Below are positions 33,507 to 42,853 of a stretch of 64,000 bases of DNA, piece after piece. Origin of the DNA: JAVVPO01 sp036655715 (lineage in GTDB: Bacteria; Bacillota; Clostridia; Lachnospirales; Cellulosilyticaceae). A program made the position numbers and the translations under genes. Under the pieces are notes generated by a model. It searched no databases and was not told where the DNA came from. It worked only from the letters and a program-made list of their open reading frames with translations. The DNA lies in the NCBI GenBank assembly GCA_036655715.1, contig JAVVPO010000002.1, positions 1-64,000 on the forward strand. The letters run 5' to 3'. How positions within the stretch are numbered: position 1 is the stretch's first letter; the number at the start of each line of letters is the position of its first letter.

Positions 33507-35590
33507 TATTAACACCGGGAACAATACTTGGAGAACGTTATGAAATTATTGAAAAAATAGGTGCAGGTGGCATGTCTATTGTGTATAAGGCTAAGTGCAA
33601 TAGATTGCAAAGATTTGTAGCTGTAAAGATGCTTCGAGAAGAATTTGTTAAGGATGAAGAATTTGTTGAGAAATTTAAAGTAGAAGCTTTGTCTGCGGCT
33701 AGATTATCTCATCCTAATATAGTAGGAGTTTATGATGTAGGCAATGACCATGATCTCCATTATATTGTGATGGAATATATGGAAGGACATACTTTAAAAG
33801 AGCTTATTGCTAGAGAAGGTCCTTTAGAAGAAAAAATGGTATTAGAATATGGAATTCAAATGCTAAATGCTATAGGGCATGCTCATAAAAAACAAATTAT
33901 TCATAGGGATATTAAGCCGCAAAACATTTTAGTTACTCAAGATAAAGTATTAAAGGTAACAGATTTTGGTATTGCTAGAGCTGTAGATTCCTCAACCATT
34001 GTAACAACAGGGAATGCAATCGGGTCAGTGCATTATTTTTCACCAGAGCAAGCAAAAGGAAAATATGTTAATGAAACAAGTGATTTATACTCTTGTGGTA
34101 TTGTTTTATTTGAGTTAGCAACAAAGAGGCTACCATTTGAGGCTGATTCTCATGTGTCTATTGCACTTAAACATATCAACGAAGAGATTCCACATCCCTC
34201 TACATTTAATCCGTTAATGAGTAAGGGGCTTGAACAAATTATTTTAAAAGCGACTAATAAAAAACAAGAATTAAGATATCAGTCTGCAGAAGAGATGATA
34301 AAAGATGTAAAAGCTGTTATGGCTAATCCTAATTATGTAGTGAAAGCTAATATAGTAAGTGAAGAAATGGGGAATACTGTTTTATTGACTGACCTAGAAA
34401 CAAGCTATATTAGGGAAAATGATAGAAAAGAAAATGGAGAGCATGTTCAAATGCCACCAAAACCTAGAAAACTAGATGTAGAAGAAGTCTATGGTGAAGA
34501 CTTTGAAGAAGAGGAAGAAGGCGAGATTTCCTCAACTTACAAAATATTAGTAGGCATTGGAGGTATATTAGCTACATTGTTACTAGTAGGTATACTCGGG
34601 GCAGTAGCTTTCTTCTTTCTTCCATCTTGGACAGCTACAGATGCAGTCATTGTGCCTAAAGTAGAAGGTGTCATGTTAGAAGAGGCGCAAAGTTTAGCTA
34701 AAGACAGGGGCCTTACAATCAAAGTGTCAAGTGAAGAAGCAAGCAAGCAGGTGCCGGGAACTATTATTAAGCAACTACCTAAGGCAGATGCAACAATAGA
34801 TAAAAATGGTGTGATACAAGTTGTTGTAGCGACTGCTGAAGTTATTGCTAAAGTAAATGTTCCAGATGTAGTAGGTATGAACAATGCAGATGCGCAAAGG
34901 CAATTAGAGATTAAAGATTTAACAAGTTATGTAGATAGAGAATATGATGAAAATGTAGAAGTAGGAAAGGTTATTTCACAATCACCCGTTTCAAATACAG
35001 AGGTGGAAAAAGGTGAAATGATTACATTAGTAGTTAGTAAAGGTCCTAAAATTATTAAGGCTAATGTGCCAAACTTACTAGGTCAAACTGAGGCAGAAGC
35101 AAATGTAAGCCTTGCAAATGCTAACTTAGGAATGGGCAGGATATCAGAAGAATATAGTGCTACGGTAGAAAAAGGTCGTATTATAAATCAAAGTATTAGT
35201 GCCAACAACTCTGTAGAAGAGGGTACTAGAATAGATATTGCTATAAGTAAAGGAGTAGAAGAAGTGATTCCGGAAGAAGTAGTTCCAGAAGAGATTCCAG
35301 AGACTCTTCCTGATGAGAGTGAGCAGCCAGGAACTGAAGGTGAAGGACAAGAAACGGAAGAAACTGAAGTAACTACAACATACACTTTGAATTTACCAGC
35401 AGGAAGTGACAAACCAGAATATCATGTACTAGTTACTTTCCAAACGGATCAAGGTGTGAAATCATTATTTGATGAAGTCATTAAACATGAAGACTTCCCT
35501 ATGAGTATACAAATCACAGGGTCTGGTTCGGGAAGATTGATAACTTATTTTGATGGACAACAAGAATATGAAGACAACTATAGTTTTTAA
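33503..35590 (+). CDS. prkC: Serine/threonine protein kinase with PASTA repeats
   Basis: A 695-residue membrane kinase. Residues 10-270 form the kinase domain (glycine loop GAGGMS, K42, HRDIKPQN at 134-141, DFG at 154-156). A transmembrane helix lies near 350-375. Outside are three PASTA repeats (starting VPKVEG, VPDVVG and VPNLLG), then an acidic Glu/Pro spacer and a final small domain of about 75 residues. PASTA repeats sense peptidoglycan fragments, and such kinases control growth, cell wall synthesis and spore germination. An extra C-terminal domain after the PASTA repeats is less usual in short members. Confidence 0.94.
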   Translation: MILTPGTILGERYEIIEKIGAGGMSIVYKAKCNRLQRFVAVKMLREEFVKDEEFVEKFKVEALSAARLSHPNIVGVYDVGNDHDLHYIVMEYMEGHTLKELIAREGPLEEKMVLEYGIQMLNAIGHAHKKQIIHRDIKPQNILVTQDKVLKVTDFGIARAVDSSTIVTTGNAIGSVHYFSPEQAKGKYVNETSDLYSCGIVLFELATKRLPFEADSHVSIALKHINEEIPHPSTFNPLMSKGLEQIILKATNKKQELRYQSAEEMIKDVKAVMANPNYVVKANIVSEEMGNTVLLTDLETSYIRENDRKENGEHVQMPPKPRKLDVEEVYGEDFEEEEEGEISSTYKILVGIGGILATLLLVGILGAVAFFFLPSWTATDAVIVPKVEGVMLEEAQSLAKDRGLTIKVSSEEASKQVPGTIIKQLPKADATIDKNGVIQVVVATAEVIAKVNVPDVVGMNNADAQRQLEIKDLTSYVDREYDENVEVGKVISQSPVSNTEVEKGEMITLVVSKGPKIIKANVPNLLGQTEAEANVSLANANLGMGRISEEYSATVEKGRIINQSISANNSVEEGTRIDIAISKGVEEVIPEEVVPEEIPETLPDESEQPGTEGEGQETEETEVTTTYTLNLPAGSDKPEYHVLVTFQTDQGVKSLFDEVIKHEDFPMSIQITGSGSGRLITYFDGQQEYEDNYSF

Positions 35591-35606
35591 TGAGGTGACT
35601 AATTAA

Positions 35607-36503
35607 ATGATACAAGGTACTATAATAAAAGGTATTGCTGGATTTTACTATGTAAAGGTAGAGGGCAAAGTTTATGAGTGTAAAGCAAGAGGTAGATTTA
35701 GAAAAGAAAATATTACACCGTTAATAGGCGATAGAGTAATGATTAGTGTGGTGGATGAAATACAATATAATTCAAATGAATATAGTCAAGGTACAGTAGA
35801 AGAGATTTTAAAGCGTACAAATAAGCTTATTAGGCCGCCAGTTGCTAATGTAGACCAAGGAATAGTAGTTTTTGCAGTAACTTATCCAGAAATCCATTTA
35901 GATCTACTTGATCGCTTTTTGGTTATGGTAGAAATAGAAGGGATAAAGCCTTATATAGTACTTAATAAGATAGATGGAAGTAATCTAGAGAGTTATAAGT
36001 ATATAGTGGATGGGTATAGTAAAAGTGGATACGAAGTAGTTTGTGTATCAGCTAAGGAAAAACTTAACGTAGATAGAATTAAGGAAATATTGAAAGATAA
36101 GACCTCTTTCTTTGCAGGGCCATCAGGAGTAGGTAAATCTACACTACTTAATGCGATTCAACCTGATTTAAAGCTACAAACGGGAGAAGTTAGTGTCAAA
36201 ATTAAAAGGGGTAAACATACTACAAGGCATGTAGAATTATTGCCATTAAACCAAGGGGGATATGTATTAGATACCCCAGGGTTTACCTCTCTTCAATTTG
36301 AAGAAATTGATCAAAATGAATTAAGACATTACTTCCCAGAGTTTGGACGATTTGAAGGTAAATGTAAATTTAATGGATGTAGCCATATCCATGAACCAGG
36401 TTGTAAAGTGAAAGAAGCACTTGAAAAAGGTGAGATGTTCGAACTAAGATATGCAAGTTACGTGACCTATTACAATCAATTAAAAGACATAAGGAGATGG
36501 TAA
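35607..36503 (+). CDS. rsgA: Ribosome small subunit-dependent GTPase A
   Basis: A 298-residue circularly permuted GTPase that helps late 30S maturation. Domains: OB fold (1-70), GTPase with G4 (LNKIDGSN) before G1 (GPSGVGKSTLLNA) and G3 (DTPGF), then a zinc finger (CKFNGCSHIHEPGCKV). GAGGTGA lies before the ATG. It follows the PASTA kinase, as in Bacillus. Confidence 0.96.
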   Translation: MIQGTIIKGIAGFYYVKVEGKVYECKARGRFRKENITPLIGDRVMISVVDEIQYNSNEYSQGTVEEILKRTNKLIRPPVANVDQGIVVFAVTYPEIHLDLLDRFLVMVEIEGIKPYIVLNKIDGSNLESYKYIVDGYSKSGYEVVCVSAKEKLNVDRIKEILKDKTSFFAGPSGVGKSTLLNAIQPDLKLQTGEVSVKIKRGKHTTRHVELLPLNQGGYVLDTPGFTSLQFEEIDQNELRHYFPEFGRFEGKCKFNGCSHIHEPGCKVKEALEKGEMFELRYASYVTYYNQLKDIRRW

Positions 36504-36504
36504 G

Positions 36505-37170
36505 ATGATACATTTAGCGCCGTCAATATTAGCAGCAGATTTTGCTAATTTAGAAAAAGACATAAAAAGAGTAGAAAAAGCAGGAGCTACATTTATACAT
36601 GTAGATGTAATGGATGGACATTTTGTGCCTAATATTACCTTAGGAGCACCCATTGCTAAAGCTGTTAGAAAACATATAGAAGGTGTAATGGATGTGCATT
36701 TAATGATTAGTAATCCAGATATGTTCTTAGAAGATTTCAAAGAAGCAGGTACGGATATTTTAACTGTGCATATAGAAGCTTGTACGCATATTCATAGAAC
36801 GATTCAAAGAATTAAGCAGTTAGGTATGAAGGCAGGTGTTTCTTTAAATCCTGGAACACCTGTATCAGTTATAGAAAGTATTATAGATGAGGTAGATATG
36901 GTACTTATCATGTCTGTTAATCCTGGATTTGGTGGTCAAAAATTCATTCCTTATTCCTTGACTAAAATAGCACAAGTAAGAGAAATGGCGAAGGCTAGAA
37001 ATAAAAAACTTCTTATTCAAGTTGATGGTGGTGTAGATTTATCTAATGTGGAAGAAGTTATAAGTGCGGGAGCCAATGTTATTGTAGCGGGATCTGCGGT
37101 ATTTAGTGCATCTGATCTTGATCAACGTGTAGTAGACTTTAAAGAAATATTTGGAAAATTTGAGGGATAA
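36505..37170 (+). CDS. rpe: Ribulose-phosphate 3-epimerase
   Basis: A 221-residue TIM barrel. LAPSILAADFANL, HVDVMDGHFVPNI (metal-binding His and catalytic Asp), DVHLMI, SVNPGFGGQ and IQVDGGV mark the active site and phosphate loop. It interconverts ribulose 5-phosphate and xylulose 5-phosphate in the pentose phosphate pathway. AAGGAGATGG lies before the ATG and overlaps the end of rsgA, so the two are coupled. Confidence 0.96.
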   Translation: MIHLAPSILAADFANLEKDIKRVEKAGATFIHVDVMDGHFVPNITLGAPIAKAVRKHIEGVMDVHLMISNPDMFLEDFKEAGTDILTVHIEACTHIHRTIQRIKQLGMKAGVSLNPGTPVSVIESIIDEVDMVLIMSVNPGFGGQKFIPYSLTKIAQVREMAKARNKKLLIQVDGGVDLSNVEEVISAGANVIVAGSAVFSASDLDQRVVDFKEIFGKFEG

Positions 37171-37171
37171 G

Positions 37172-37804
37172 ATGAAAATACTTATTTTAACAAATGGAGA
37201 ATATGGAGATTACTCATTTTGTAAAGATATTAGTGGGTATGATAAGGTGATATGTGCAGATAATGGGATGAAACATGCTCGGCATTTAGGTATTGTACCG
37301 GACTATATTATTGGAGATTTTGATAGTAGCGCTCAGGAAGACTTAGTCTATTTTAAAGAGAAGAATAGCACTATTTATAAAGTGCCTCAGATAAAAGATG
37401 AAACAGATACAGAACTTGCTATGGACAAGGCGATAAGCTTAGGGGCGTCATATGTCGATATATATGGCGGTGTGGGGAGTAGAATGGATCACACCTTGGG
37501 AAATATACACCTTTTATATAAAGCTCTTAGAAGTGACGTAAGGGTATCTCTGGTGAATTCTAATAATAATATTGTATTGATAGAAGATGCGGTAGTTTTA
37601 GAAGGAGAGGTGGGCCAATTAGTAAGTCTCATTCCTTTTACTGAAGAAGTAACAGGTGTGAATACTTGTGGATTGGCTTACAAGCTTGCAGATGGGATAT
37701 TTGAAATGGGTAAACCATATGGTGTAAGTAATTATATGACTGAAAAAGAAGCAAAAGTAGAAATAAAAACAGGAAAACTTTTGGTGATAAAAAGTAACGA
37801 TTAA
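37172..37804 (+). CDS. thiN: Thiamine pyrophosphokinase
   Basis: About 210 residues. The enzyme transfers pyrophosphate from ATP to thiamine. IIGDFDSS, KDETDTELAMDKA and GGVGSRMDHTLGNI are the nucleotide and thiamine site motifs, followed by a small beta-rich C-terminal domain. The ATG at 37172 is chosen because GAGGG lies just before it at the rpe stop; an in-frame start at 37151 lies inside rpe. A terminator follows. Confidence 0.94.
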   Translation: MKILILTNGEYGDYSFCKDISGYDKVICADNGMKHARHLGIVPDYIIGDFDSSAQEDLVYFKEKNSTIYKVPQIKDETDTELAMDKAISLGASYVDIYGGVGSRMDHTLGNIHLLYKALRSDVRVSLVNSNNNIVLIEDAVVLEGEVGQLVSLIPFTEEVTGVNTCGLAYKLADGIFEMGKPYGVSNYMTEKEAKVEIKTGKLLVIKSND

Positions 37805-37833
37805 AAATGTGGGTTTCACTCACATTTTTTTTT
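37803..37833 (+). terminator. Terminator after thiN
   Basis: AAAAATGTG (37803-37811) pairs with CACATTTTT (37821-37829), followed by further Ts, directly at the thiN stop codon. Confidence 0.85.
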
Positions 37834-37883
37834 GTTTTGAATAATATGGTTATATAGTTGATAAATGGAAGCAGGTAGTGCAT

Positions 37884-38024
37884 ATGAAAAAACGTGTAAT
37901 CGGCTTATCATGCTTTTGTATAGGGTGTGGAATGATACTCGTAGTGGTAGTACCTGCGCTGGGCTGGGTTCTAACGGCAGCAGCTCTGCTTATCATTGCA
38001 GGCTATATACTTGCGTGTTGTTAA
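37884..38024 (+). CDS. Small hydrophobic cysteine-containing protein, 46 residues
   Basis: An ATG preceded by GCAGGTAGTG opens 46 codons. The product starts MKKR and is then almost wholly hydrophobic, with CFCIGCG near residues 10-16, a probable membrane hairpin split by PALGW, and a terminal CC. It sits between thiN and the spoVM-like gene. I know no named family. Closeness to spoVM suggests, but does not show, a link to sporulation. Confidence 0.6.
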   Translation: MKKRVIGLSCFCIGCGMILVVVVPALGWVLTAAALLIIAGYILACC

Positions 38025-38037
38025 TGGAGGTGTATCT

Positions 38038-38121
38038 ATGGTTATTAAAATTGTTAAACCACCCAAATTAGTAGGAAAGATTTTAGCTAAAATCTTTGGA
38101 ATAAAAAGACAAGATTCTTAA
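38038..38121 (+). CDS. spoVM: Stage V sporulation protein M (SpoVM)
   Basis: A 27-codon gene with GGAGGTG seven to eight bases before its ATG. The peptide is an amphipathic helix rich in Lys and Ile; PPKLVGKIL matches LPKFLGGIV of Bacillus SpoVM, including the conserved proline and glycine, and a basic C-terminus follows. The position, after rpe-thiN and next to rpmB and the asp23-fakA pair, equals that in Bacillus subtilis. SpoVM marks the convex forespore membrane and anchors SpoIVA to start coat and cortex assembly. It supports spore formation in this organism. Confidence 0.85.
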   Translation: MVIKIVKPPKLVGKILAKIFGIKRQDS

Positions 38122-38141
38122 AAGAAAAAATAAATACAAAT

Positions 38142-38169
38142 AAAGGGAGTACCAATTGGTACTCCCTTT
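38142..38169. terminator. Terminator between spoVM and rpmB
   Basis: A perfect palindrome with a 12-base stem (38142-38153 with 38158-38169) and AATT loop. The T-rich side follows on the minus strand, so it serves rpmB best. Confidence 0.82.
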
Positions 38170-38232
38170 AAAACAAAAATTCCATATTATATCTATAGTA
38201 GATAGGGAATATGGAATAATGCATATCTCTAA

Positions 38233-38418
38233 TTAAGCACGAGAAACTAAATTTGAACGTAAACAACGTGTACACACGTTCATTGTTCTAACAGCACCAT
38301 TTTGTGCTACTCTAACTTTTTTTACGTTTGCTTTCCACATTTTATTTGATCTTCTATGAGAGTGGCTGACTTTAATTCCAAAGTGCACGTCTTTTGAGCA
38401 GATTTCACATTTTGCCAC
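38233..38418 (-). CDS. rpmB: 50S ribosomal protein L28
   Basis: A 61-residue ribosomal protein starting at GTG with AAGGAGGTG before it. AKCEIC near the start and CTRC near the end are the two cysteine pairs of the zinc-binding form of L28, with SHSHRRSNKMW between them. It is transcribed opposite to its neighbours, a common state of rpmB in Firmicutes. An in-frame ATG further upstream (38457) lies ahead of the ribosome site and is not used. Confidence 0.95.
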   Translation of the reverse strand: MAKCEICSKDVHFGIKVSHSHRRSNKMWKANVKKVRVAQNGAVRTMNVCTRCLRSNLVSRA

Positions 38419-38647
38419 AATAAACACCTCCTTGATTCTAAATCCGTGACATAACAAATGATATTTTAACAGATAATAAGATAGATTTCAAGCTGTTACA
38501 TAATATTTATTTTATTAATCAAGAAATCTTCCTTTACTGTACCATATTAAGGGGTTTATTTATATAGTATTATTATGTTATAATAGTATGAATAAATAAG
38601 TAATATAAAGTATATATGTATATATATATCAAACAAGGAGGTAAGTT

Positions 38648-39004
38648 ATGGCAGGGAAATTTTCTAATGAATATGGAACGATTACGATTGATGAAGAAGT
38701 TATTGCTCAGATTAGTGGTATAACTGCTATGGAATGCTATGGAATAGTTGGAATGGCAGCTAGAAATGTAAAAGATGGTATTGTTCAACTTTTAAGAGGC
38801 GAGAGTCTTACAAAAGGTATTGCTGTTGAAGTAAAGGATAATAGTATAGATATAGAGTTCCACATTATTGTAGAATATGGAACTAAAATTTCCGCTGTTA
38901 CAGACAATCTCATGAGTACTGTAAAATATAAACTGAAAGAAATACTAGGGCTTGAGGTTCAAAAAATCAGAATATATGTTGAGGGTGTAAGAGTAGATCA
39001 CTAA
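38648..39004 (+). CDS. Asp23/Gls24 family protein
   Basis: A 118-residue Asp23 domain protein (YloU-like): EYGTITIDEEVIAQISGITA, CYGIVGMAARN, and a C-terminal VQKIRIYVEGVR. Family members associate with the membrane and respond to envelope stress or alkaline conditions. AAGGAGG lies before the ATG, and a TATAAT box lies at 38579-38584. It forms a conserved pair with the following DAK-type gene. Confidence 0.92.
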   Translation: MAGKFSNEYGTITIDEEVIAQISGITAMECYGIVGMAARNVKDGIVQLLRGESLTKGIAVEVKDNSIDIEFHIIVEYGTKISAVTDNLMSTVKYKLKEILGLEVQKIRIYVEGVRVDH

Positions 39005-39041
39005 TACACTACAAGAGTGGAAATTTGAGGAGGCACGAAAA

Positions 39042-40676
39042 GTGAAATTAGAAACAATAGATGCTAAGCTACTTCAAAGTATGTTTGTAGCGGGAGCTAA
39101 ATTACTAGATGAAAGAAAAGACATGATTAATGAACTGAATGTTTTTCCAGTACCAGATGGAGATACAGGAACAAATATGTCATTAACGATGTTAGCAGCT
39201 GCAAAAGAAGTACAAGCAATTGAGGCAGTAAGTGTAGATGCAGTAGGTAAAGCAGCTTCTACAGGCTCACTAAGAGGAGCTAGAGGAAATTCAGGGGTTA
39301 TCTTATCACAGCTTATTCGTGGTTTTGCAAAAGGGTTAACAGAAGAGAAGATTGATACATTAACACTTGCTAATGCATTCCAGATGGGCGTAGATACCGC
39401 ATATAAAGCTGTTATGAAGCCGAAAGAAGGTACAATCCTTACAGTAGCTAGAGAAGTAGCAAGCAAAGCTATGCAACTTAGCATGGAGATAACTGATATT
39501 GAAGAGTTTGCAAGAAAAGTTATTCAACATGGATATGATGTACTTAGTCAAACACCTGAGATGTTACCAGTTCTTAAAGAAGCTGGAGTAGTAGATGCAG
39601 GCGGAGAAGGCCTTATGAGTATTCTTGAAGGGGCTGCTATGGTTATAACAGGAGATATCAAAATAGATATTGTTAAACCAGTAGCTAAAACAAATGCATT
39701 TAGTGCTTTAAAAACATTTAATACAGAAGATATTACTTTTGGATACTGTACGGAGTTTATTGTAAATAGAGATTTAAGTAAGAACTATGATGAATATGCT
39801 ACAAGAGATTATTTAGATACAATTGGAGATAGTATTGTTGTAGTATCAGATGAAGAGTATATCAAAGTACATGTACACACAGATAATCCTGGACTTGCTC
39901 TTCAAAAGGCATTAGAGTTTGGAAGCCTTACAAGTATCAAGATAGAGAATATGCGTGAGCAGCATTCTTCTATTTTTGAGGAAGGTGAAGAAACTCCAAA
40001 GAAAGAAGAACTAAGAAAAGAAATTGCGTTTGTATCTATAGCTGCAGGCAGTGGTATCGCGGAAATTATGAAAAGTCTTGGTGTTGATGTAGTCATCGAA
40101 GGTGGTCAAACTATGAACCCAAGTATAGAAGATATTGCTAAAGCAGTTGCAAAATGTCATGCAAAAGATGTTGTTGTACTACCAAACAATAAAAATATTA
40201 TTTTAGCAGCAGAGCAAGCAGCAGCTGTTACAGAAGATTGTAAAGTACATGTTATTCCATCAAATACTATGCCACAAGGTATATCAGCAATGATTGGATA
40301 TGACAATACAAGTCATGAGATAGAGCAAACTGTAGAGAATATGAGAGAGTCTATGTCACTAGTTGAGACAGCTCAAATTACAATAGCTGTTAGAGATACG
40401 ACTATAGATGGGCAAGAAATCAAAGAAGGTGAATACTTAGGTATTTTAGAAGGCAATATTGTAGTTCATAATGTAGATCTAAAAGAAACCTTCAAAGAAT
40501 TAATAGTGAAGATGAATGAAGAAGCGGAGATTATAACAGTGTATTATGGAGAAGATATTACGGAGGAAGTAGCAGGGGAGTACTTAGAAGAAGCTCAGGC
40601 ATTATTCCCAAATGCAGATGTTGAACTTCACCATGGTAATCAGCCAGTGTATTACTTTATGATTTCAGCGGAATAA
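39042..40676 (+). CDS. fakA: DAK2/DegV-type fatty acid kinase subunit (FakA, YloV)
   Basis: A 544-residue protein starting at GTG with GAGGAGG upstream. The N-terminal DhaL-like ATP-binding domain (FPVPDGDTGTNMS, ARGNSGVILSQL, DAGGEG) occupies residues 1-200; a middle and a C-terminal DegV-like domain follow. FakA phosphorylates fatty acids held by FakB (DegV) proteins so that they can enter phospholipid synthesis. No fakB is in the window. The asp23-fakA pairing is conserved in Firmicutes. Confidence 0.9.
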   Translation: MKLETIDAKLLQSMFVAGAKLLDERKDMINELNVFPVPDGDTGTNMSLTMLAAAKEVQAIEAVSVDAVGKAASTGSLRGARGNSGVILSQLIRGFAKGLTEEKIDTLTLANAFQMGVDTAYKAVMKPKEGTILTVAREVASKAMQLSMEITDIEEFARKVIQHGYDVLSQTPEMLPVLKEAGVVDAGGEGLMSILEGAAMVITGDIKIDIVKPVAKTNAFSALKTFNTEDITFGYCTEFIVNRDLSKNYDEYATRDYLDTIGDSIVVVSDEEYIKVHVHTDNPGLALQKALEFGSLTSIKIENMREQHSSIFEEGEETPKKEELRKEIAFVSIAAGSGIAEIMKSLGVDVVIEGGQTMNPSIEDIAKAVAKCHAKDVVVLPNNKNIILAAEQAAAVTEDCKVHVIPSNTMPQGISAMIGYDNTSHEIEQTVENMRESMSLVETAQITIAVRDTTIDGQEIKEGEYLGILEGNIVVHNVDLKETFKELIVKMNEEAEIITVYYGEDITEEVAGEYLEEAQALFPNADVELHHGNQPVYYFMISAE

Positions 40677-40684
40677 TAACTGTG

Positions 40685-40715
40685 AAAAGACTAAAGCTTG
40701 CCTTTAGTCTTTTTC
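40685..40715 (+). terminator. Terminator after fakA
   Basis: A 12-base stem (40685-40696 with 40702-40713) with a five-base loop and T-run, nine bases after the fakA stop. Confidence 0.9.
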
Positions 40716-40750
40716 ATTTATACATATTACAGATAAAGTGGTGATTGAAG

Positions 40751-42811
40751 ATGAAACTACAAGAATCTATAGTAACCCTAAAAGGGATAGGTGATCAGAC
40801 AGCTAATAAATTTCATAAGTTAGGTGTATATACTTTGCAAAACCTCATTGAACATTATCCAAAAGAATATGAGGATAGAAGAAAAGTTATGAGTATATGT
40901 GATACAGATATGGAAGAAGAAAATAATATTATAGCTACCGTAGCTTCTGTGCCGCAAGTATCCAAAAAAGGAAGACATATTATTGTCTCTTTCCGGGTGA
41001 AAGATGAAACGGGCAGCATTTTTGTTGCTTTTTTTGGACAACCTTATATGAAAAATAATTTTGTATTGGGACAAACTTATAATTTTTATGGAAAAATTAA
41101 AAAACAGTATGGAAAAATTGAAATGGAATCTCCGGAATACGAAAAAATTGGAGAAGCAGGTGTAGCCAAGGGTGCTAAAATTACACCTATTTATCCATCT
41201 ACTAGTAAACTTTCCCAAAAGGTTATTAGACAAATGATAGAAAGTGTACTTAAAGAGTGTATGCCTTTAATCAAAGAAACTTTGCCAGAAGTTATTCGAG
41301 AAAAGTATGCTTTGGTTTCTAAACCATATGCTATAACAAATATACATTTTCCAGAAAGTGATGAAGCATTTTTTGAAGCAAGAAAGAGATTGGTATTTGA
41401 AGAACTTTTGATGTTACAGCTGAGCTTATATACGCTTAAATCTGATTTTGCTAAAAAAAATCAAGGATTATCCAAAAATCTGCCAAATGATTTTATGGAA
41501 TTTATAAAAAGTTTACCTTTTGCATTAACAGGTGCCCAAAAGAGAGTGCTTAATGAAATTATAAAAGATATGAAGAGTCCTTTTGTGGGAAATAGGCTTG
41601 TACAAGGGGATGTAGGTTCAGGAAAGACTGTAGTAGCAGCGGTTGCTTTGTTTATTGCAGTTAGAAACAACTTACAGGGTGCACTTATGGCGCCAACAGA
41701 AGTATTAGCCAAGCAGCACTATGAGTTTTTAATGCAAGTATTTGAACCTTTTGGTATGCGGATAGCCCTTTTGACAGGTTCGACTACTAAAAAACAAAAA
41801 AACCAAATATTAGAAGGTCTTAATCAAAGTGAAATTGACATCTTAGTAGGAACGCATGCCCTTATAGAAGAAAATGTAACACCTCCAAGACTTGGGTTGG
41901 TGATTACAGATGAGCAGCATCGATTTGGCGTAAGACAAAGGCTAAAGCTTTCAGAAAAAGGTGTTACACCAGATGTTATTGTTATGACAGCTACACCTAT
42001 ACCTAGGACACTTGCTTTGATTCTTTATGGAGATATGGATATTTCTATTATTGATGAATTACCACCAGGGAGACAACCGATCAAGACAAATGCGGTGGAC
42101 TCGGCTTACCACCCAAGAATCTATACTTTCATTCAGAAACAGGTAGAAGAGGGAAGACAATGCTATATTATTTGTCCAATGGTAGAAGAAAATGAGAAAC
42201 AAAGCGAACTAAAAAGTGTGGTAGAGTATACCGAATATTTAAGTAGTAAAGTCTTTACGAATATTCCTATAGAATATCTACATGGAAAGATGAAATCTAG
42301 GGAAAAAAATGAAGTTATGGAACGATTTGCTAAAGCTGAAATAAAAATCCTTGTGTCTACAACTGTAGTGGAGGTAGGGGTAAACGTACCTAATGCAACA
42401 GTGATGCTTATAGAAAATGCCGAACGATTTGGCCTAGCTCAGCTTCATCAGCTTAGAGGGCGAGTAGGTAGAGGAAAGCATAAATCTTATTGTGTGTTAG
42501 TGAGTGACTCGAAGAATAAAGTGACTAAAAAACGATTAAAGATTATGGAAGAAAGTACAGATGGATTTGTTATTGCAGATACAGATCTTAAGTTAAGAGG
42601 GCCTGGTGAATTTTTTGGAACAAGGCAACATGGTCTTCCAGAAATGAAGATTGCAAATTTATATACAGATAGTAATACATTAAAGCAAGTACAAGAAGAA
42701 GCGAAAATAATATTGCAACAAGATCCAGCTCTTGAAAAAATAGAAAATAAATACTTATTAGAAGAGCTTATGGAGAAAATCAATCAAGAAGATATACACA
42801 AAGCATTATAA
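40751..42811 (+). CDS. recG: ATP-dependent DNA helicase RecG
   Basis: About 686 residues. The wedge OB domain (60-160) is followed by a superfamily 2 helicase core: Walker A QGDVGSGKTVVAA, the DEQH box TDEQHRFGVRQR, TATPIPRT, and the motif VI QLRGRVGRG. RecG reverses stalled replication forks and remodels recombination junctions. The ATG at 40751 is preferred over the in-frame TTG at 40745 (GTGGTGA upstream). Confidence 0.96.
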   Translation: MKLQESIVTLKGIGDQTANKFHKLGVYTLQNLIEHYPKEYEDRRKVMSICDTDMEEENNIIATVASVPQVSKKGRHIIVSFRVKDETGSIFVAFFGQPYMKNNFVLGQTYNFYGKIKKQYGKIEMESPEYEKIGEAGVAKGAKITPIYPSTSKLSQKVIRQMIESVLKECMPLIKETLPEVIREKYALVSKPYAITNIHFPESDEAFFEARKRLVFEELLMLQLSLYTLKSDFAKKNQGLSKNLPNDFMEFIKSLPFALTGAQKRVLNEIIKDMKSPFVGNRLVQGDVGSGKTVVAAVALFIAVRNNLQGALMAPTEVLAKQHYEFLMQVFEPFGMRIALLTGSTTKKQKNQILEGLNQSEIDILVGTHALIEENVTPPRLGLVITDEQHRFGVRQRLKLSEKGVTPDVIVMTATPIPRTLALILYGDMDISIIDELPPGRQPIKTNAVDSAYHPRIYTFIQKQVEEGRQCYIICPMVEENEKQSELKSVVEYTEYLSSKVFTNIPIEYLHGKMKSREKNEVMERFAKAEIKILVSTTVVEVGVNVPNATVMLIENAERFGLAQLHQLRGRVGRGKHKSYCVLVSDSKNKVTKKRLKIMEESTDGFVIADTDLKLRGPGEFFGTRQHGLPEMKIANLYTDSNTLKQVQEEAKIILQQDPALEKIENKYLLEELMEKINQEDIHKAL

Positions 42812-42853
42812 AATAGACAGCAGATGAGTATGTTTGTAACAAGGAGGATTATT

